In this document: positions 40,953 through 48,080 of the stretch, one piece after another
Layout of the letters: each line of letters starts with the position of its first letter
How positions within the stretch are numbered: position 1 is the first letter of the stretch
Origin: a virus
Strand: one strand, 5' to 3'
IMG/VR virus record: IMGVR_UViG_3300021961_007069
Location: 1-63,106 of that record
Length of the DNA: 63,106 nt
Program-made: the position numbers and the translations under genes
Notes under the pieces: model-generated
The model's input: only the letters and a program-made list of their open reading frames with translations
Databases searched by the model: none
Told to the model about the DNA's origin: nothing

Positions 40953-41497
40953 AAATTACCTGCACAAATAAATTGAACCCTAAGTTGCGTAAGCATGTTG
41001 TTGCTTTAACGCGTTTTACTGTTGACCAGATCTTCACTAAAAGACAAAGAGATAAACTTGAGTCAATTAGTATTAGAATTGATAAGTCACTAAGCAATGG
41101 CACCGTCCACGATGTCGATGCTGTTCCATTAGCCTATATGGATGCCCACGTTGAGGACTATAACGAAAGGCAAGGTCCAAGAAACTTTATTATTTGGATT
41201 AATCCATTCTTTGCCAAGAAGAATATTACTAGATTTACAAGAGCCACATTCTTAGAAACAATTGTACATGAAACTGTACATATTAGACAGGCTCTCACTG
41301 GCCAGATGAAGCAAGTGTTTCGAAACGGCGATATAATGATTAAGTTCCATAAGAAGTACTACAAGATTGATTCAGTTGAAAAGTATTGGTTGTTTCCATG
41401 GGAAGTCGAGGCCCGTGGTTATGAAAAAGGCGTTCTTAACCTCTACTGCATTAAGAATCAATGTTACAATGAGTTTCCTGATCATCCCCTGAAGTAA
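40949..41497 (+). CDS. SprT-like zinc metallopeptidase 2 (182 aa)
   Basis: ATG 40949 overlaps the gp33 stop. HExxH motif in ETIVHETVHIRQAL and third-ligand region FPWEVEARGYEKG. Clearly related to the peptidase at 39317 but with a different N-terminus. Target unknown. Confidence 0.8.
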   Translation: MKITCTNKLNPKLRKHVVALTRFTVDQIFTKRQRDKLESISIRIDKSLSNGTVHDVDAVPLAYMDAHVEDYNERQGPRNFIIWINPFFAKKNITRFTRATFLETIVHETVHIRQALTGQMKQVFRNGDIMIKFHKKYYKIDSVEKYWLFPWEVEARGYEKGVLNLYCIKNQCYNEFPDHPLK

Positions 41498-42486
41498 TGT
41501 ACACTCTTGGTATTAACCTATCACATCATTCATCGATAGCGCTTCTTAGAAATAATGAAGTCCTTTTGTTTATACACGAAGAAAGATTGAATAGGGACAA
41601 GTACCACAGAGGTATACCATACAAGTCTCTCGACCTAATTAAAAACTACACAAATAATATTGATTGTGTAGTTCAAGTTAGTGGTTCCTCTGAGAACCCC
41701 AAAGCAATAATTAAACATCTGGCTAATCAAGGTGTTGGCATAACTACTTTCAGAAATGATAGTAGTCTTCACCATATGTCACATGCAGCCGCTGGTTTCT
41801 TCATGTCGCATTTTGACACTGCTACTGTCGTCGTTATCGATGGAGCAGGAGCACTATATAGACTTGGTGAATCCAATGTAAGAGCTTCTGAGACAACATC
41901 TCTATATAGAGCAACATTCCCTAAAATTGTTTGTACTGATAAACATTTCGTCATCGGCCTATATGACAGAAAACCTTTTGTCTACAATCAAAGCGATAAA
42001 CAAAAATTTAGAGATAAATTCAATGACATAAGATTGAGTATCTCAGAAGGTCTGGATATAGGTTGGAAGTATGCTGATGTCACGTCCCGGATTGGATTTG
42101 GTACATTTGGCGAAGGTAAGACAATGGGGCTCTCGGCATATGGTTCTACATCTACAGCAAGTGTCAAAGCCCACAAAATTCAAAAAGAATTAGAAGCCAC
42201 ATTCGTTAAGATAGTTGAGAAATTAGACACTAGCAATCTTGTGTTGAGTGGTGGATGTGCTCTAAACATTCTTGGCAATTCGATAATCAAGAAGACATAT
42301 CCAAATCTCAATGTATTTGTTGACCCCATAGCAGCAGATGGTACAGTTGCTCTAGGAGCAGCTGCATACCATTACTATAGTGTGACAAAGGATATAAATA
42401 AATTGGTATTTGGTTCATACCAAGGTCCAGTCTACCAGCTTGAGAAAAATTACATTTATGAATGTGCAAGAAAATATTCTCTATAG
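41497..42486 (+). CDS. Carbamoyltransferase N-domain 1 (NodU/TobZ Kae1-like part, 329 aa)
   Basis: The Kae1-like domain is complete: LGINLSHHSSIALL, HEERLNRDKYHRG, SLHHMSHAAAGFFMS (metal His pair), VVVIDGAG, GKTMGLSAYG and LSGGCALNILGN. The YrdC-like C-domain is absent and is encoded by the next ORF in another frame, which overlaps by 29 bases. Together they would move a carbamoyl group to a hydroxyl of a sugar-like acceptor. Confidence 0.85.
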   Translation: MYTLGINLSHHSSIALLRNNEVLLFIHEERLNRDKYHRGIPYKSLDLIKNYTNNIDCVVQVSGSSENPKAIIKHLANQGVGITTFRNDSSLHHMSHAAAGFFMSHFDTATVVVIDGAGALYRLGESNVRASETTSLYRATFPKIVCTDKHFVIGLYDRKPFVYNQSDKQKFRDKFNDIRLSISEGLDIGWKYADVTSRIGFGTFGEGKTMGLSAYGSTSTASVKAHKIQKELEATFVKIVEKLDTSNLVLSGGCALNILGNSIIKKTYPNLNVFVDPIAADGTVALGAAAYHYYSVTKDINKLVFGSYQGPVYQLEKNYIYECARKYSL

Positions 42487-43015
42487 TGATGTAGCTAAAC
42501 TACTGGCTGATGAAAATATCGTAGCCATCTTCCAGGGCCGATCAGAGAGTGGCCCAAGAGCACTTGGCAATAGATCTATGCTCTATACTCCTACCGACCC
42601 TAATGGCAGGGACCATGTTAATAAAATTAAAGGTAGAGAGTACTTTAGACCACTAGCTGCATCAATGATGCTAGAGCATGCAAATGATTGGTTTGATATG
42701 CTTGGCATTCCAGAATCGCCTTATATGACTTTCTCTTTCACATGTAAAGAAGATAAGAAGCATGTCATTCCATCTGTAATCCATGTAGATGGTTCTTGTA
42801 GAATTCAGACTGTAACTGAGCAGCAGAACTTTCACTACTATAACTTAATCAAAGCATTCTATGAGCTAACTGGTGTCCCAATGGTTCTCAATACTTCATT
42901 GAACCTTGCAGGCGAGCCACTAGTAGAAACTATCGACGACACATTCAATACATTTGCTAAGTCTAAGATTGACTATCTCTACTTACCCGAGTTGCAGTTG
43001 CTTGTTTCCAAATGA
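42458..43015 (+). CDS. Carbamoyltransferase C-domain (YrdC-like part, 185 aa)
   Basis: ATG 42458 gives a protein that starts where the canonical linker should be: VAIFQGRSESGPRALGNRSML, KGREYFRPLAASMM and TGVPMVLNTSLNLAGEPLVET are the family C-domain motifs. The split from the upstream N-domain could be a real two-subunit design or a frameshift product. It overlaps the next N-domain gene by ATGA. Confidence 0.85.
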   Translation: MNVQENILYSDVAKLLADENIVAIFQGRSESGPRALGNRSMLYTPTDPNGRDHVNKIKGREYFRPLAASMMLEHANDWFDMLGIPESPYMTFSFTCKEDKKHVIPSVIHVDGSCRIQTVTEQQNFHYYNLIKAFYELTGVPMVLNTSLNLAGEPLVETIDDTFNTFAKSKIDYLYLPELQLLVSK

Positions 43016-44187
43016 GCTACTACACACTAGCAATATCTTCATCTAATCACGATTCATCTATCTGTCTACTTAAAGACAGTGAGATAGTTGTTGCTTTTTC
43101 TTGTGAAAGAACTAATAGAATGAAGCACACTCAAAGAGTGGAGCAATCTGATATTGATGTAATTGCAAAATACACTAGGAATGTTGATAAGTTGGTTCTT
43201 ATCAATGTCCATGCAAAGTATGAAAAGTATCCAATGTTCAATGCCTTTGATGTATCAGAGACAGTGGAGGGCTTACTAAGGAAAGTAAGGAACGCTGGAA
43301 TACAATGCAAAAGGACAGTTGTTGATAACGCCCAACATCACCTCTACCATGCTGCCGCTGGTTATTATACTTCTGGCCTCGATGATGCAATCTGTATTAT
43401 TATTGATGGCTTTGGTTCAACAGAGCAGCATGAGGATGTTTCATTTGCAGAAACAACTTCCATCTTCTATGCCAAAGATACTTTCGAGACCCTCCATAAG
43501 CAAATCTTATATAAATTTGAATCACCAAAAAAGACAGGATGGGACAATCAAAAACTATCCGATAAGAAGAAGTCTTTTAGGTTTCCTGTTACAATTACTA
43601 CACATTTTGACATTGGCAAGATGTATGGCACAGTAACCAGACATATTGGATTCTATACTGTCGATGCTGGTAAGACGATGGGCTTGTCGGCTTATGGAAA
43701 ACCAAACAACTTGCCATCCATGCTCGTGGATGGTACAATTATATCCAATAGCAATTTGTTTAGATATGATAGCCATATAGATGTTCAGTTATATCCTGAA
43801 CTAGATAATCCAGATGACCAGACCAAGAAGAACATGGCCTACAATGTTCAGAAGGCTCTTGAAAAAATATTTGTAGAAAGAGTTGCATCTGCATTGAAAA
43901 TTAAGTATAGTAATAATGTAATACTTGGTGGTGGTTGTGCTCTTAACATCTTAGGTAACTCTGAAGTCAAGAAGCACTTTCCAAACATCAATGTGTATCC
44001 TGAACCAATTGCAGCTGATGCTGCTCAATCAATTGGTGCTGCGTTATATCATTACAAGTTGGAATTTCCTGATACTAAGTTCAAGAAAGTACACAATGTA
44101 TACTTTGGACCTGATTACGAACTTTCAACAGTTAAGCAAAGACTTATCCAACTAGTGGAGCAATACAATAATGGGTCTACTCTATAG
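43012..44187 (+). CDS. Carbamoyltransferase N-domain 2 (391 aa), no C-domain
   Basis: A second Kae1-like domain: LAISSSNHDSSICLL, CERTNRMKHTQR, HHLYHAAAGYYTSG, IIIDGFG, GKTMGLSAYGKP and GGGCALNILGN. No YrdC-like domain follows, so it may share the C-domain encoded upstream. It is about 60 residues longer than N-domain 1 because of insertions around residue 150-190. Confidence 0.82.
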   Translation: MSYYTLAISSSNHDSSICLLKDSEIVVAFSCERTNRMKHTQRVEQSDIDVIAKYTRNVDKLVLINVHAKYEKYPMFNAFDVSETVEGLLRKVRNAGIQCKRTVVDNAQHHLYHAAAGYYTSGLDDAICIIIDGFGSTEQHEDVSFAETTSIFYAKDTFETLHKQILYKFESPKKTGWDNQKLSDKKKSFRFPVTITTHFDIGKMYGTVTRHIGFYTVDAGKTMGLSAYGKPNNLPSMLVDGTIISNSNLFRYDSHIDVQLYPELDNPDDQTKKNMAYNVQKALEKIFVERVASALKIKYSNNVILGGGCALNILGNSEVKKHFPNINVYPEPIAADAAQSIGAALYHYKLEFPDTKFKKVHNVYFGPDYELSTVKQRLIQLVEQYNNGSTL

Positions 44188-44356
44188 ATCGTCTGCAATT
44201 GGTACTAAGGTTGCTGAGCTAGTTGTCAACAGCAATACAATCGTTTGCGTCCTAACCGATAAGACAGCTAAGACGGCTAAGACAATCATCTGTATGACCG
44301 TCCACCAAGCCGAGAAGTTGATCGAGCAATTCCTACACCCCAAAAAGCCCTACTAG
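44171..44356 (+). CDS. Small unknown protein (61 aa)
   Basis: Overlaps the N-domain 2 end by 17 bases. VAELVVNSNTIVCVLTDKTAKTAKTIICMTVHQAEKLIEQFL looks like a small alpha/beta protein. The stop lies at the first operator element of cluster 3. Confidence 0.6.
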   Translation: MGLLYRSSAIGTKVAELVVNSNTIVCVLTDKTAKTAKTIICMTVHQAEKLIEQFLHPKKPY

Positions 44357-44627
44357 AATCAATAGGTTACACCACCGCGTTTTCGGATGAAGAAAACACG
44401 TTTTCCTTTAGAATCAATAGGTTACACGTTTCGAGGTCGTCTAGAAGGTGTAGTTGTGTATGATTGGCGTGCTGCTAACTCAATTTTCGTATATACGCGT
44501 CAAAACGCGCTCTCAAATTCCCCAGTAAAATCAACAAGTTATAACTCGTTAAAAATCAAGAGGTTATCGTCAATTTTGTAACTCCTTGATTTTGCGTGTT
44601 GCTATGTTTGGCCAATGTGCGTATAGT
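44355..44627 (+). promoter_or_regulatory. Operator element cluster 3 (five copies) and early-type promoter
   Basis: Reverse-orientation copies at 44355-44370, 44410-44425, 44527-44542 and 44552-44567, then a forward copy at 44578-44593, 44 bases before the -10. The promoter is TTGCTA (44599-44604), 17 bases, TATAGT (44622-44627). This 300-base gap holds no gene I support: a 64-codon ORF (44387-44581) runs through repeats. Confidence 0.75.
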
Positions 44628-44633
44628 GCCCGC

Positions 44634-44660
44634 ATGTTTGAGATGAATGAGGTTTCCTGA
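44634..44660 (+). CDS. Possible leaderless 8-aa leader peptide (MFEMNEVS)
   Basis: The predicted transcription start coincides with ATG 44634. The frame ends TGA at 44658-44660, overlapping the ATG of the ATPase gene, so leader translation could couple to it. The ATPase also has its own GAGG SD. Confidence 0.35.
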   Translation: MFEMNEVS

Positions 44661-45532
44661 TGCCTAGAGGCGTCCCGAAGAAGGGCTTTCGAATGACTAA
44701 GAATCGTCGGAAGCAGAATGTAGTACATCAGCCTGCTCTTACTCTTACTAAGAGTACTGAGTCGGTTGAGCAGATTGCCGAGAAGCTCAATGATCGTTTT
44801 AACGCTCTTGAGGTTCTAACTGAGGCAACTGGTAAGGGCATCAACCGTGCTCTGATTGTATCTGGACCTGCTGGTCTTGGTAAGTCGTATACGGTTGAGC
44901 AGAAGATGGCTGAGCTTGAGAAGCAGGGTCACAACGTGACCACAATCAAGGGCTATGTCCGTCCGCTCTCACTCTATAGACTGCTCTACGAATCGCGGTT
45001 CCCGAACTGTGTGCTCGTGTTTGACGACTCTGATTCGATCTTCGCCGATGACATTTCGATGAACTTGTTGAAGAGTGCTTGCGACTCTACTGATACGCGT
45101 AAGCTTCACTGGTTGTCGAAATCTATCGATAAGGTTGAAGATGAGGATGGTGAACCAATTCCTAACAGTTTCGAGTTCGAAGGTTCTGTGATCTTTATCA
45201 CGAACTACGACTTTGATGACCTCATCGCTCGTGGCTCGCGACTTGCTCCTCACTTTGAGGCGCTTGTTTCTAGATCACACTACCTTGACCTTGCGATGAA
45301 GACGAAGATGGATTATGTCGTTCGTATCAAGCAGGTTGTTGCGCTCGGTATGCTCCGTGATAAGGGCTTGAGCGTTACTGATGAGTCTACGATTGTGGAC
45401 TTTGTTGAGAAGAACATGGATAATCTCCGTGAACTCTCTCTTCGAATGGTCATTAAGTTGGCCACGTTGATGAAGATGAATAGTAGTAACTGGCAAAAGT
45501 TAGCAAAACAGACTTGTTTTCGTAACTGTTGA
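44660..45532 (+). CDS. AAA+ ATPase (290 aa)
   Basis: Walker A VSGPAGLGKSYTVEQ (about residues 69-83), Walker B CVLVFDDSDSIF, sensor-1-like VIFITNYDFDDL and Arg-containing RGSRLAPHFEALVSR. Similar P-loop ATPases occur in T4-like phages, with unknown role. It is the single large product of operator cluster 3, so it may be an early takeover or remodelling factor. C/G-ending codons are common. Confidence 0.85.
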   Translation: MPRGVPKKGFRMTKNRRKQNVVHQPALTLTKSTESVEQIAEKLNDRFNALEVLTEATGKGINRALIVSGPAGLGKSYTVEQKMAELEKQGHNVTTIKGYVRPLSLYRLLYESRFPNCVLVFDDSDSIFADDISMNLLKSACDSTDTRKLHWLSKSIDKVEDEDGEPIPNSFEFEGSVIFITNYDFDDLIARGSRLAPHFEALVSRSHYLDLAMKTKMDYVVRIKQVVALGMLRDKGLSVTDESTIVDFVEKNMDNLRELSLRMVIKLATLMKMNSSNWQKLAKQTCFRNC

Positions 45533-45557
45533 CATATATACTACTCTAGTAGATAAT
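45529..45557 (+). promoter_or_regulatory. Strong promoter of the tRNA array
   Basis: Consensus TTGACA (45529-45534), 17-base spacer, GATAAT (45552-45557). It overlaps the ATPase stop codon and precedes a 340-base leader before the first tRNA. Confidence 0.8.
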
Positions 45558-45899
45558 ACTAGGCCCTGAATAAGACATTGCGCTCTTGTTCAGTTCTTTA
45601 AAAATACGAATTCCAATTAGGTGCTTCGCGACCTGTCGGCATTAGTTCATTCTTCAGACCGACTGGAGTGTTTCGACGCTCGGCTTCCGTTCAGGCAGGC
45701 TTAACAGCGACCTTATTAGTTGGGTGTCCCGCCACCCCCTCGTTGTAGGTAGGCCATATTGTACCGGCCCGAACCGTTTTGTTGTTGTAACGGTGAAAAG
45801 AGTGGACCTTATTGCAGACTGCTACCTGATCATCGTAGCAGCGTGGACTGTCACCACGGAGCATAGTGTGACGCCGGATTAGTAACCGGCACTTATTAT
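45558..45899 (+). other. Structured non-coding leader of the tRNA array
   Basis: No ORF is supported here. AGTTCTTTAAAA (45592-45603) matches the boxA antitermination motif TGCTCTTTAACA at 9 of 12 positions. Several hairpins are visible: AGGT/ACCT around 45618, ACCGTT/AACGGT near 45775, CTGCTAC/GTAGCAG near 45825 and CCGG/CCGG near 45880. It may be a processed leader or hold unknown small RNAs. Confidence 0.5.
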
Positions 45900-45975
45900 G
45901 GACCGTTAGCTCAGCTGGTAGAGCATTTGACTCTTAATCAACAGGTCGTAGGTTCGAACCCTACACGGTCCACCA
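45900..45975 (+). tRNA. tRNA-Lys (CTT)
   Basis: Cloverleaf with acceptor GGACCGT/ACGGTCC, anticodon loop CTCTTAA and encoded CCA. First tRNA of the array. Confidence 0.95.
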
Positions 45976-45981
45976 TTTTGT

Positions 45982-46055
45982 TTCCCGATAGTGTAATGGT
46001 AGCATACGAGTCTCCAAAACTCTTGGTTGCGGTTCGAGTCCGTATCGGGAAGCCA
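45982..46055 (+). tRNA. tRNA-Trp (CCA)
   Basis: Acceptor TTCCCGA/TCGGGAA, anticodon loop CTCCAAA, discriminator G, encoded CCA. Confidence 0.93.
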
Positions 46056-46064
46056 GTTAGTTTT

Positions 46065-46139
46065 TGGCGTGTAGATCAGCGGTAGATCAAGTGACTGTTA
46101 ATCACTCTGTCGTAGGTTCGATCCCTACCACGCCAGCCA
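46065..46139 (+). tRNA. tRNA-Asn (GTT)
   Basis: Acceptor TGGCGTG/CACGCCA, anticodon loop CTGTTAA, encoded CCA. Confidence 0.93.
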
Positions 46140-46302
46140 ACTTGGTGACCCACAGGAGCGCTCTGTCGGGTTCATCCTATCAGTGTAAGGGCTTATCCGT
46201 TTCGGTAGCACTGATCGAATTATGAGGCAGAACGGATTGCAGCCTTGTTGCGTGGGGATAAGGCATAAGCACAAACCTTCAATGGTAGCCCACGCCTTAT
46301 TT
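46140..46302 (+). other. Structured inter-tRNA segment with possible pseudoknot
   Basis: A hairpin built on GACCC-ACAG/CTGT-GGGTT (46147-46172) and one on ATCAGTG/CACTGAT (46179-46215). Then GTGGG (46252-46256) and ATAAGGC (46258-46264) pair with CCCAC (46289-46293) and GCCTTAT (46294-46300) in pseudoknot order. It ends directly before tRNA-Ala. No T-arm or gene is seen. Confidence 0.5.
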
Positions 46303-46377
46303 GGGGGATTAGTGCTAATGGGAACACGCTGCGTTTGCATCGCAGAGTTGAGAGTTCGATTCTCTCATCCTCCACCA
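46303..46377 (+). tRNA. tRNA-Ala (TGC)
   Basis: Acceptor GGGGGAT/ATCCTCC with the G3-U70 identity pair, anticodon loop TTTGCAT, encoded CCA. Confidence 0.94.
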
Positions 46378-46380
46378 AAT

Positions 46381-46488
46381 TTGTTATTCGTAAGCCATGG
46401 GCACGATCATGCCTGAGTAACTGCGCCAAAAGAAAACTTCAGTTCTAGAAACCTGAAGGTGAGACGCAGCAAATAGTGCGAATAACAA
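46381..46488 (+). ncRNA. Candidate structured RNA between tRNA-Ala and tRNA-Gln
   Basis: A perfect 10-bp closing stem TTGTTATTCG (46381-46390)/CGAATAACAA (46479-46488) encloses a GGCA/TGCC hairpin (46400-46413) and a CTGCG/CGCAG stem (46421-46469) capped by CTTCAG/CTGAAG (46437-46458). It does not fold as a tRNA. Confidence 0.55.
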
Positions 46489-46495
46489 TCTTATT

Positions 46496-46541
46496 TGCCC
46501 GACACCTCTGCAGCAATGTACGTGTCGGCTGTCTAATCTTC
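46496..46541 (+). other. Hairpin before tRNA-Gln
   Basis: CCGACAC/GTGTCGG forms a 7-bp stem with a 19-base loop. It may be a processing spacer between the structured RNA and tRNA-Gln. Confidence 0.45.
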
Positions 46542-46615
46542 TGAGGAGTCGTCTAACGGCAGGACAGCAGGTTTTGATCCTGCTTATCGTGGTTCGAATC
46601 CATGCTCCTCAGCCA
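46542..46615 (+). tRNA. tRNA-Gln (TTG)
   Basis: Acceptor TGAGGAG/CTCCTCA, anticodon loop TTTTGAT, encoded CCA. Confidence 0.93.
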
Positions 46616-46624
46616 AGTTTATGT

Positions 46625-46710
46625 GGGCAAGCGGTGAAGTTGGAGAGTCACACCAGACTGTAAATCTGGCGCTATTAGCTGAGTAGGTTCGAATCCTTCC
46701 TTTCCCACCA
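46625..46710 (+). tRNA. tRNA-Tyr (GTA)
   Basis: Anticodon loop CTGTAAA and a long variable arm. Acceptor GGGCAAG/CTTTCCC has one C-U mismatch and the T-stem one T-T mismatch, so stability may be reduced. Encoded CCA. Confidence 0.85.
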
Positions 46711-46718
46711 TTTATTCA

Positions 46719-46795
46719 GGCCCGTTAGTTCAGTTGGTTAGAACGCATGCCTGTCACGCATGAGGCCACCGGTTCAAGTCCGGTACGGGTCGCCA
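46719..46795 (+). tRNA. tRNA-Asp (GTC)
   Basis: Acceptor GGCCCGT/ACGGGTC, anticodon loop CTGTCAC, encoded CCA. Confidence 0.94.
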
Positions 46796-46806
46796 TTTTG
46801 TTTTTT

Positions 46807-46882
46807 GGGACCTTAGCTCAGCTGGTAGAGCAGTAGACTTTTAATCTATTGGTCAGGAGTTCAAATCTCCTAGGTCCTACCA
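46807..46882 (+). tRNA. tRNA-Lys (TTT)
   Basis: Acceptor GGGACCT/AGGTCCT, anticodon loop CTTTTAA, encoded CCA. Second Lys isoacceptor. Confidence 0.94.
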
Positions 46883-46896
46883 TTTACGAGGTTGCT

Positions 46897-47301
46897 ATGG
46901 ATACTAACACAAGAACATTAGCTAAAACTATCACCTATAGGTTGACTACGTTTGTTTTAACATTTGTTATTACATTTTTACTTACAGGTCAGCAACAGAT
47001 GTCAGCTGGTCTTGCTGTGATGTCATTGACACTTGGTGCCTTGACATTCATTATCCATGAGAGATTATGGACAAGAGTCAAGTGGGGCAATCTTGGTGGC
47101 TTCGACCGTAAAGTAAGATCAGCTGTGAAAACAATTACCTATAGATTGTGGTCACTGTTTATTGTCTTTGTCATAGGCCTGGCATTTGGTCTAGGTGGTG
47201 GTGAAGCGTTGTCTTTGACAGTCGTTTTGAATATAATGTACCTACTTACTCATTATACAAACGAAAGAGTTTGGAATAGAGTTAAGTGGGGTAAGATTTA
47301 A
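46897..47301 (+). CDS. DUF2061-type membrane protein, tandem duplicated (134 aa)
   Basis: Two copies of a DUF2061-like unit: KTITYRLTTFVLTFVITFLL...HERLWTRVKWG and KTITYRLWSLFIVFVIG...NERVWNRVKWG, giving four hydrophobic segments. Start after GAGG inside the tRNA array. It is presumably an inner-membrane protein with unknown function. Confidence 0.82.
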   Translation: MDTNTRTLAKTITYRLTTFVLTFVITFLLTGQQQMSAGLAVMSLTLGALTFIIHERLWTRVKWGNLGGFDRKVRSAVKTITYRLWSLFIVFVIGLAFGLGGGEALSLTVVLNIMYLLTHYTNERVWNRVKWGKI

Positions 47302-47304
47302 TTT

Positions 47305-47381
47305 CGGATATTAGCTCAGTCTGGTAGAGCACCTGCTTTGGGAGCAGGGGGTCGCAAGTTCGAGTCTTGCATGTCCGACCA
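47305..47381 (+). tRNA. tRNA-Pro (TGG)
   Basis: Acceptor CGGATAT/ATGTCCG, anticodon loop TTTGGGA, encoded CCA. Confidence 0.94.
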
Positions 47382-47387
47382 ATTTTC

Positions 47388-47472
47388 GCGACTGTGGTGG
47401 AATCGGTATACACAACAGACTTAAAATCTGTCGGCTTTAGCCATGTCGGTTCAAGTCCGACCAGTCGCACCA
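47388..47472 (+). tRNA. tRNA-Leu (TAA)
   Basis: Class II tRNA with long variable arm; acceptor GCGACTG/CAGTCGC, anticodon loop CTTAAAA, encoded CCA. Confidence 0.93.
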
Positions 47473-47478
47473 TTCATT

Positions 47479-47555
47479 GGCCTCGTAGCTCAGTGGATTA
47501 GAGCAACAGCCTTCTAAGCTGTGGGTCGCAGGTTCGAGTCCTGCCGGGGTCGCCA
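47479..47555 (+). tRNA. tRNA-Arg (TCT)
   Basis: Acceptor GGCCTCG/CGGGGTC, anticodon loop CTTCTAA, encoded CCA. It reads AGA, a common codon in these genes. Confidence 0.94.
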
Positions 47556-47576
47556 TTTTGATATACATATTACATT

Positions 47577-47652
47577 GCTCCTTTAGCTCAGTTGGTAGAG
47601 CAGCCGCCTTGTAAGCGGCAGGTCATCTGTTCAAGTCAGATAGGGAGCACCA
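47577..47652 (+). tRNA. tRNA-Thr (TGT)
   Basis: Acceptor GCTCCTT/AGGGAGC, anticodon loop CTTGTAA, encoded CCA. Confidence 0.94.
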
Positions 47653-47668
47653 TTTTAATGAGGTTGTT

Positions 47669-47872
47669 ATGAGTAGCAGTCTACTAAGAGAAGTGTGGCG
47701 AGTTGGAGAGAATGCTAGAGATCCAAACCTAACTGGGTTTGTCAACTGGCCAAACAAACAACAACTCTATCTTGCCCAGAAGGAAATCCAAAAGGCTCTT
47801 GAATCATGCTCTACCTTCCATGGTGAAGAAGAGTGGCTAGCAGAGATGAGAGCTGAAGGTAAAGTATTATAA
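47669..47872 (+). CDS. Small unknown protein inside the tRNA array (67 aa)
   Basis: Soluble acidic protein (LLREVWRVGENARDPNLTG, QKEIQKALESCSTFHGEEEW). ATG after AATGAGG. Its stop overlaps a late promoter. No family recognised. Confidence 0.68.
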   Translation: MSSSLLREVWRVGENARDPNLTGFVNWPNKQQLYLAQKEIQKALESCSTFHGEEEWLAEMRAEGKVL

Positions 47873-47875
47873 ATA
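47868..47875 (+). promoter_or_regulatory. T4-type late promoter (TATAAATA)
   Basis: An exact octamer overlapping the stop of the 67-aa gene; the expected start at about 47881 falls on the first base of a compact RNA fold. Confidence 0.65.
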
Positions 47876-47880
47876 AGCAA

Positions 47881-47933
47881 CCAGCCGCCCTACCTTTCGG
47901 TGTAAGGTTTGTCGCATAGCGATGGCTGTTTTT
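47881..47933 (+). ncRNA. Candidate late small RNA ending in a terminator
   Basis: CAGCC (47882-47886) pairs with GGCTG (47924-47928), enclosing a CCTAC/GTAAGG hairpin and a TCGC/GCGA hairpin, then TTTTT. With the late promoter at 47868 this predicts a transcript of about 53 bases. It may instead act only as a terminator. Confidence 0.5.
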
Positions 47934-47998
47934 CGTAAATAAGGAATCTAGGGCACAGTGCGCAATGTGTGGCGATAGATAAACCGATACTTTATTGT

Positions 47999-48073
47999 TG
48001 CGGGGTAGAGAAGCAGAAACTCGTCAGCCTCATAAGCTGAAGACCGGTGGTGCAAATCCATCCCCCGCTACCA
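47999..48073 (+). tRNA. tRNA-Met (CAT), initiator-like
   Basis: Anticodon loop CTCATAA. The 1:72 pair is T-T, a mismatch typical of initiator tRNAs, but the anticodon stem lacks three consecutive G-C pairs and the T-loop reads TGCAAAT. Encoded CCA. Confidence 0.85.
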
Positions 48074-48080
48074 AATTATT

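Noticed and set aside
44387-44581. 64-codon ORF between the carbamoyltransferase region and the AAA+ ATPase
   Set aside because: It runs through two or more copies of the operator element and has no convincing SD, so the apparent coding is probably by chance.
46147-46190. Possible extra tRNA near GGGTTCATCC
   Set aside because: There is no acceptor stem, anticodon arm or CCA at the required distance.
46222-46416. 64-codon ORF across the tRNA-Ala gene, and similar ORFs on both strands in the tRNA array
   Set aside because: They read through tRNA genes and inter-tRNA hairpins with no SD; the antisense ones carry tRNA-antisense strings such as VGLEPT.
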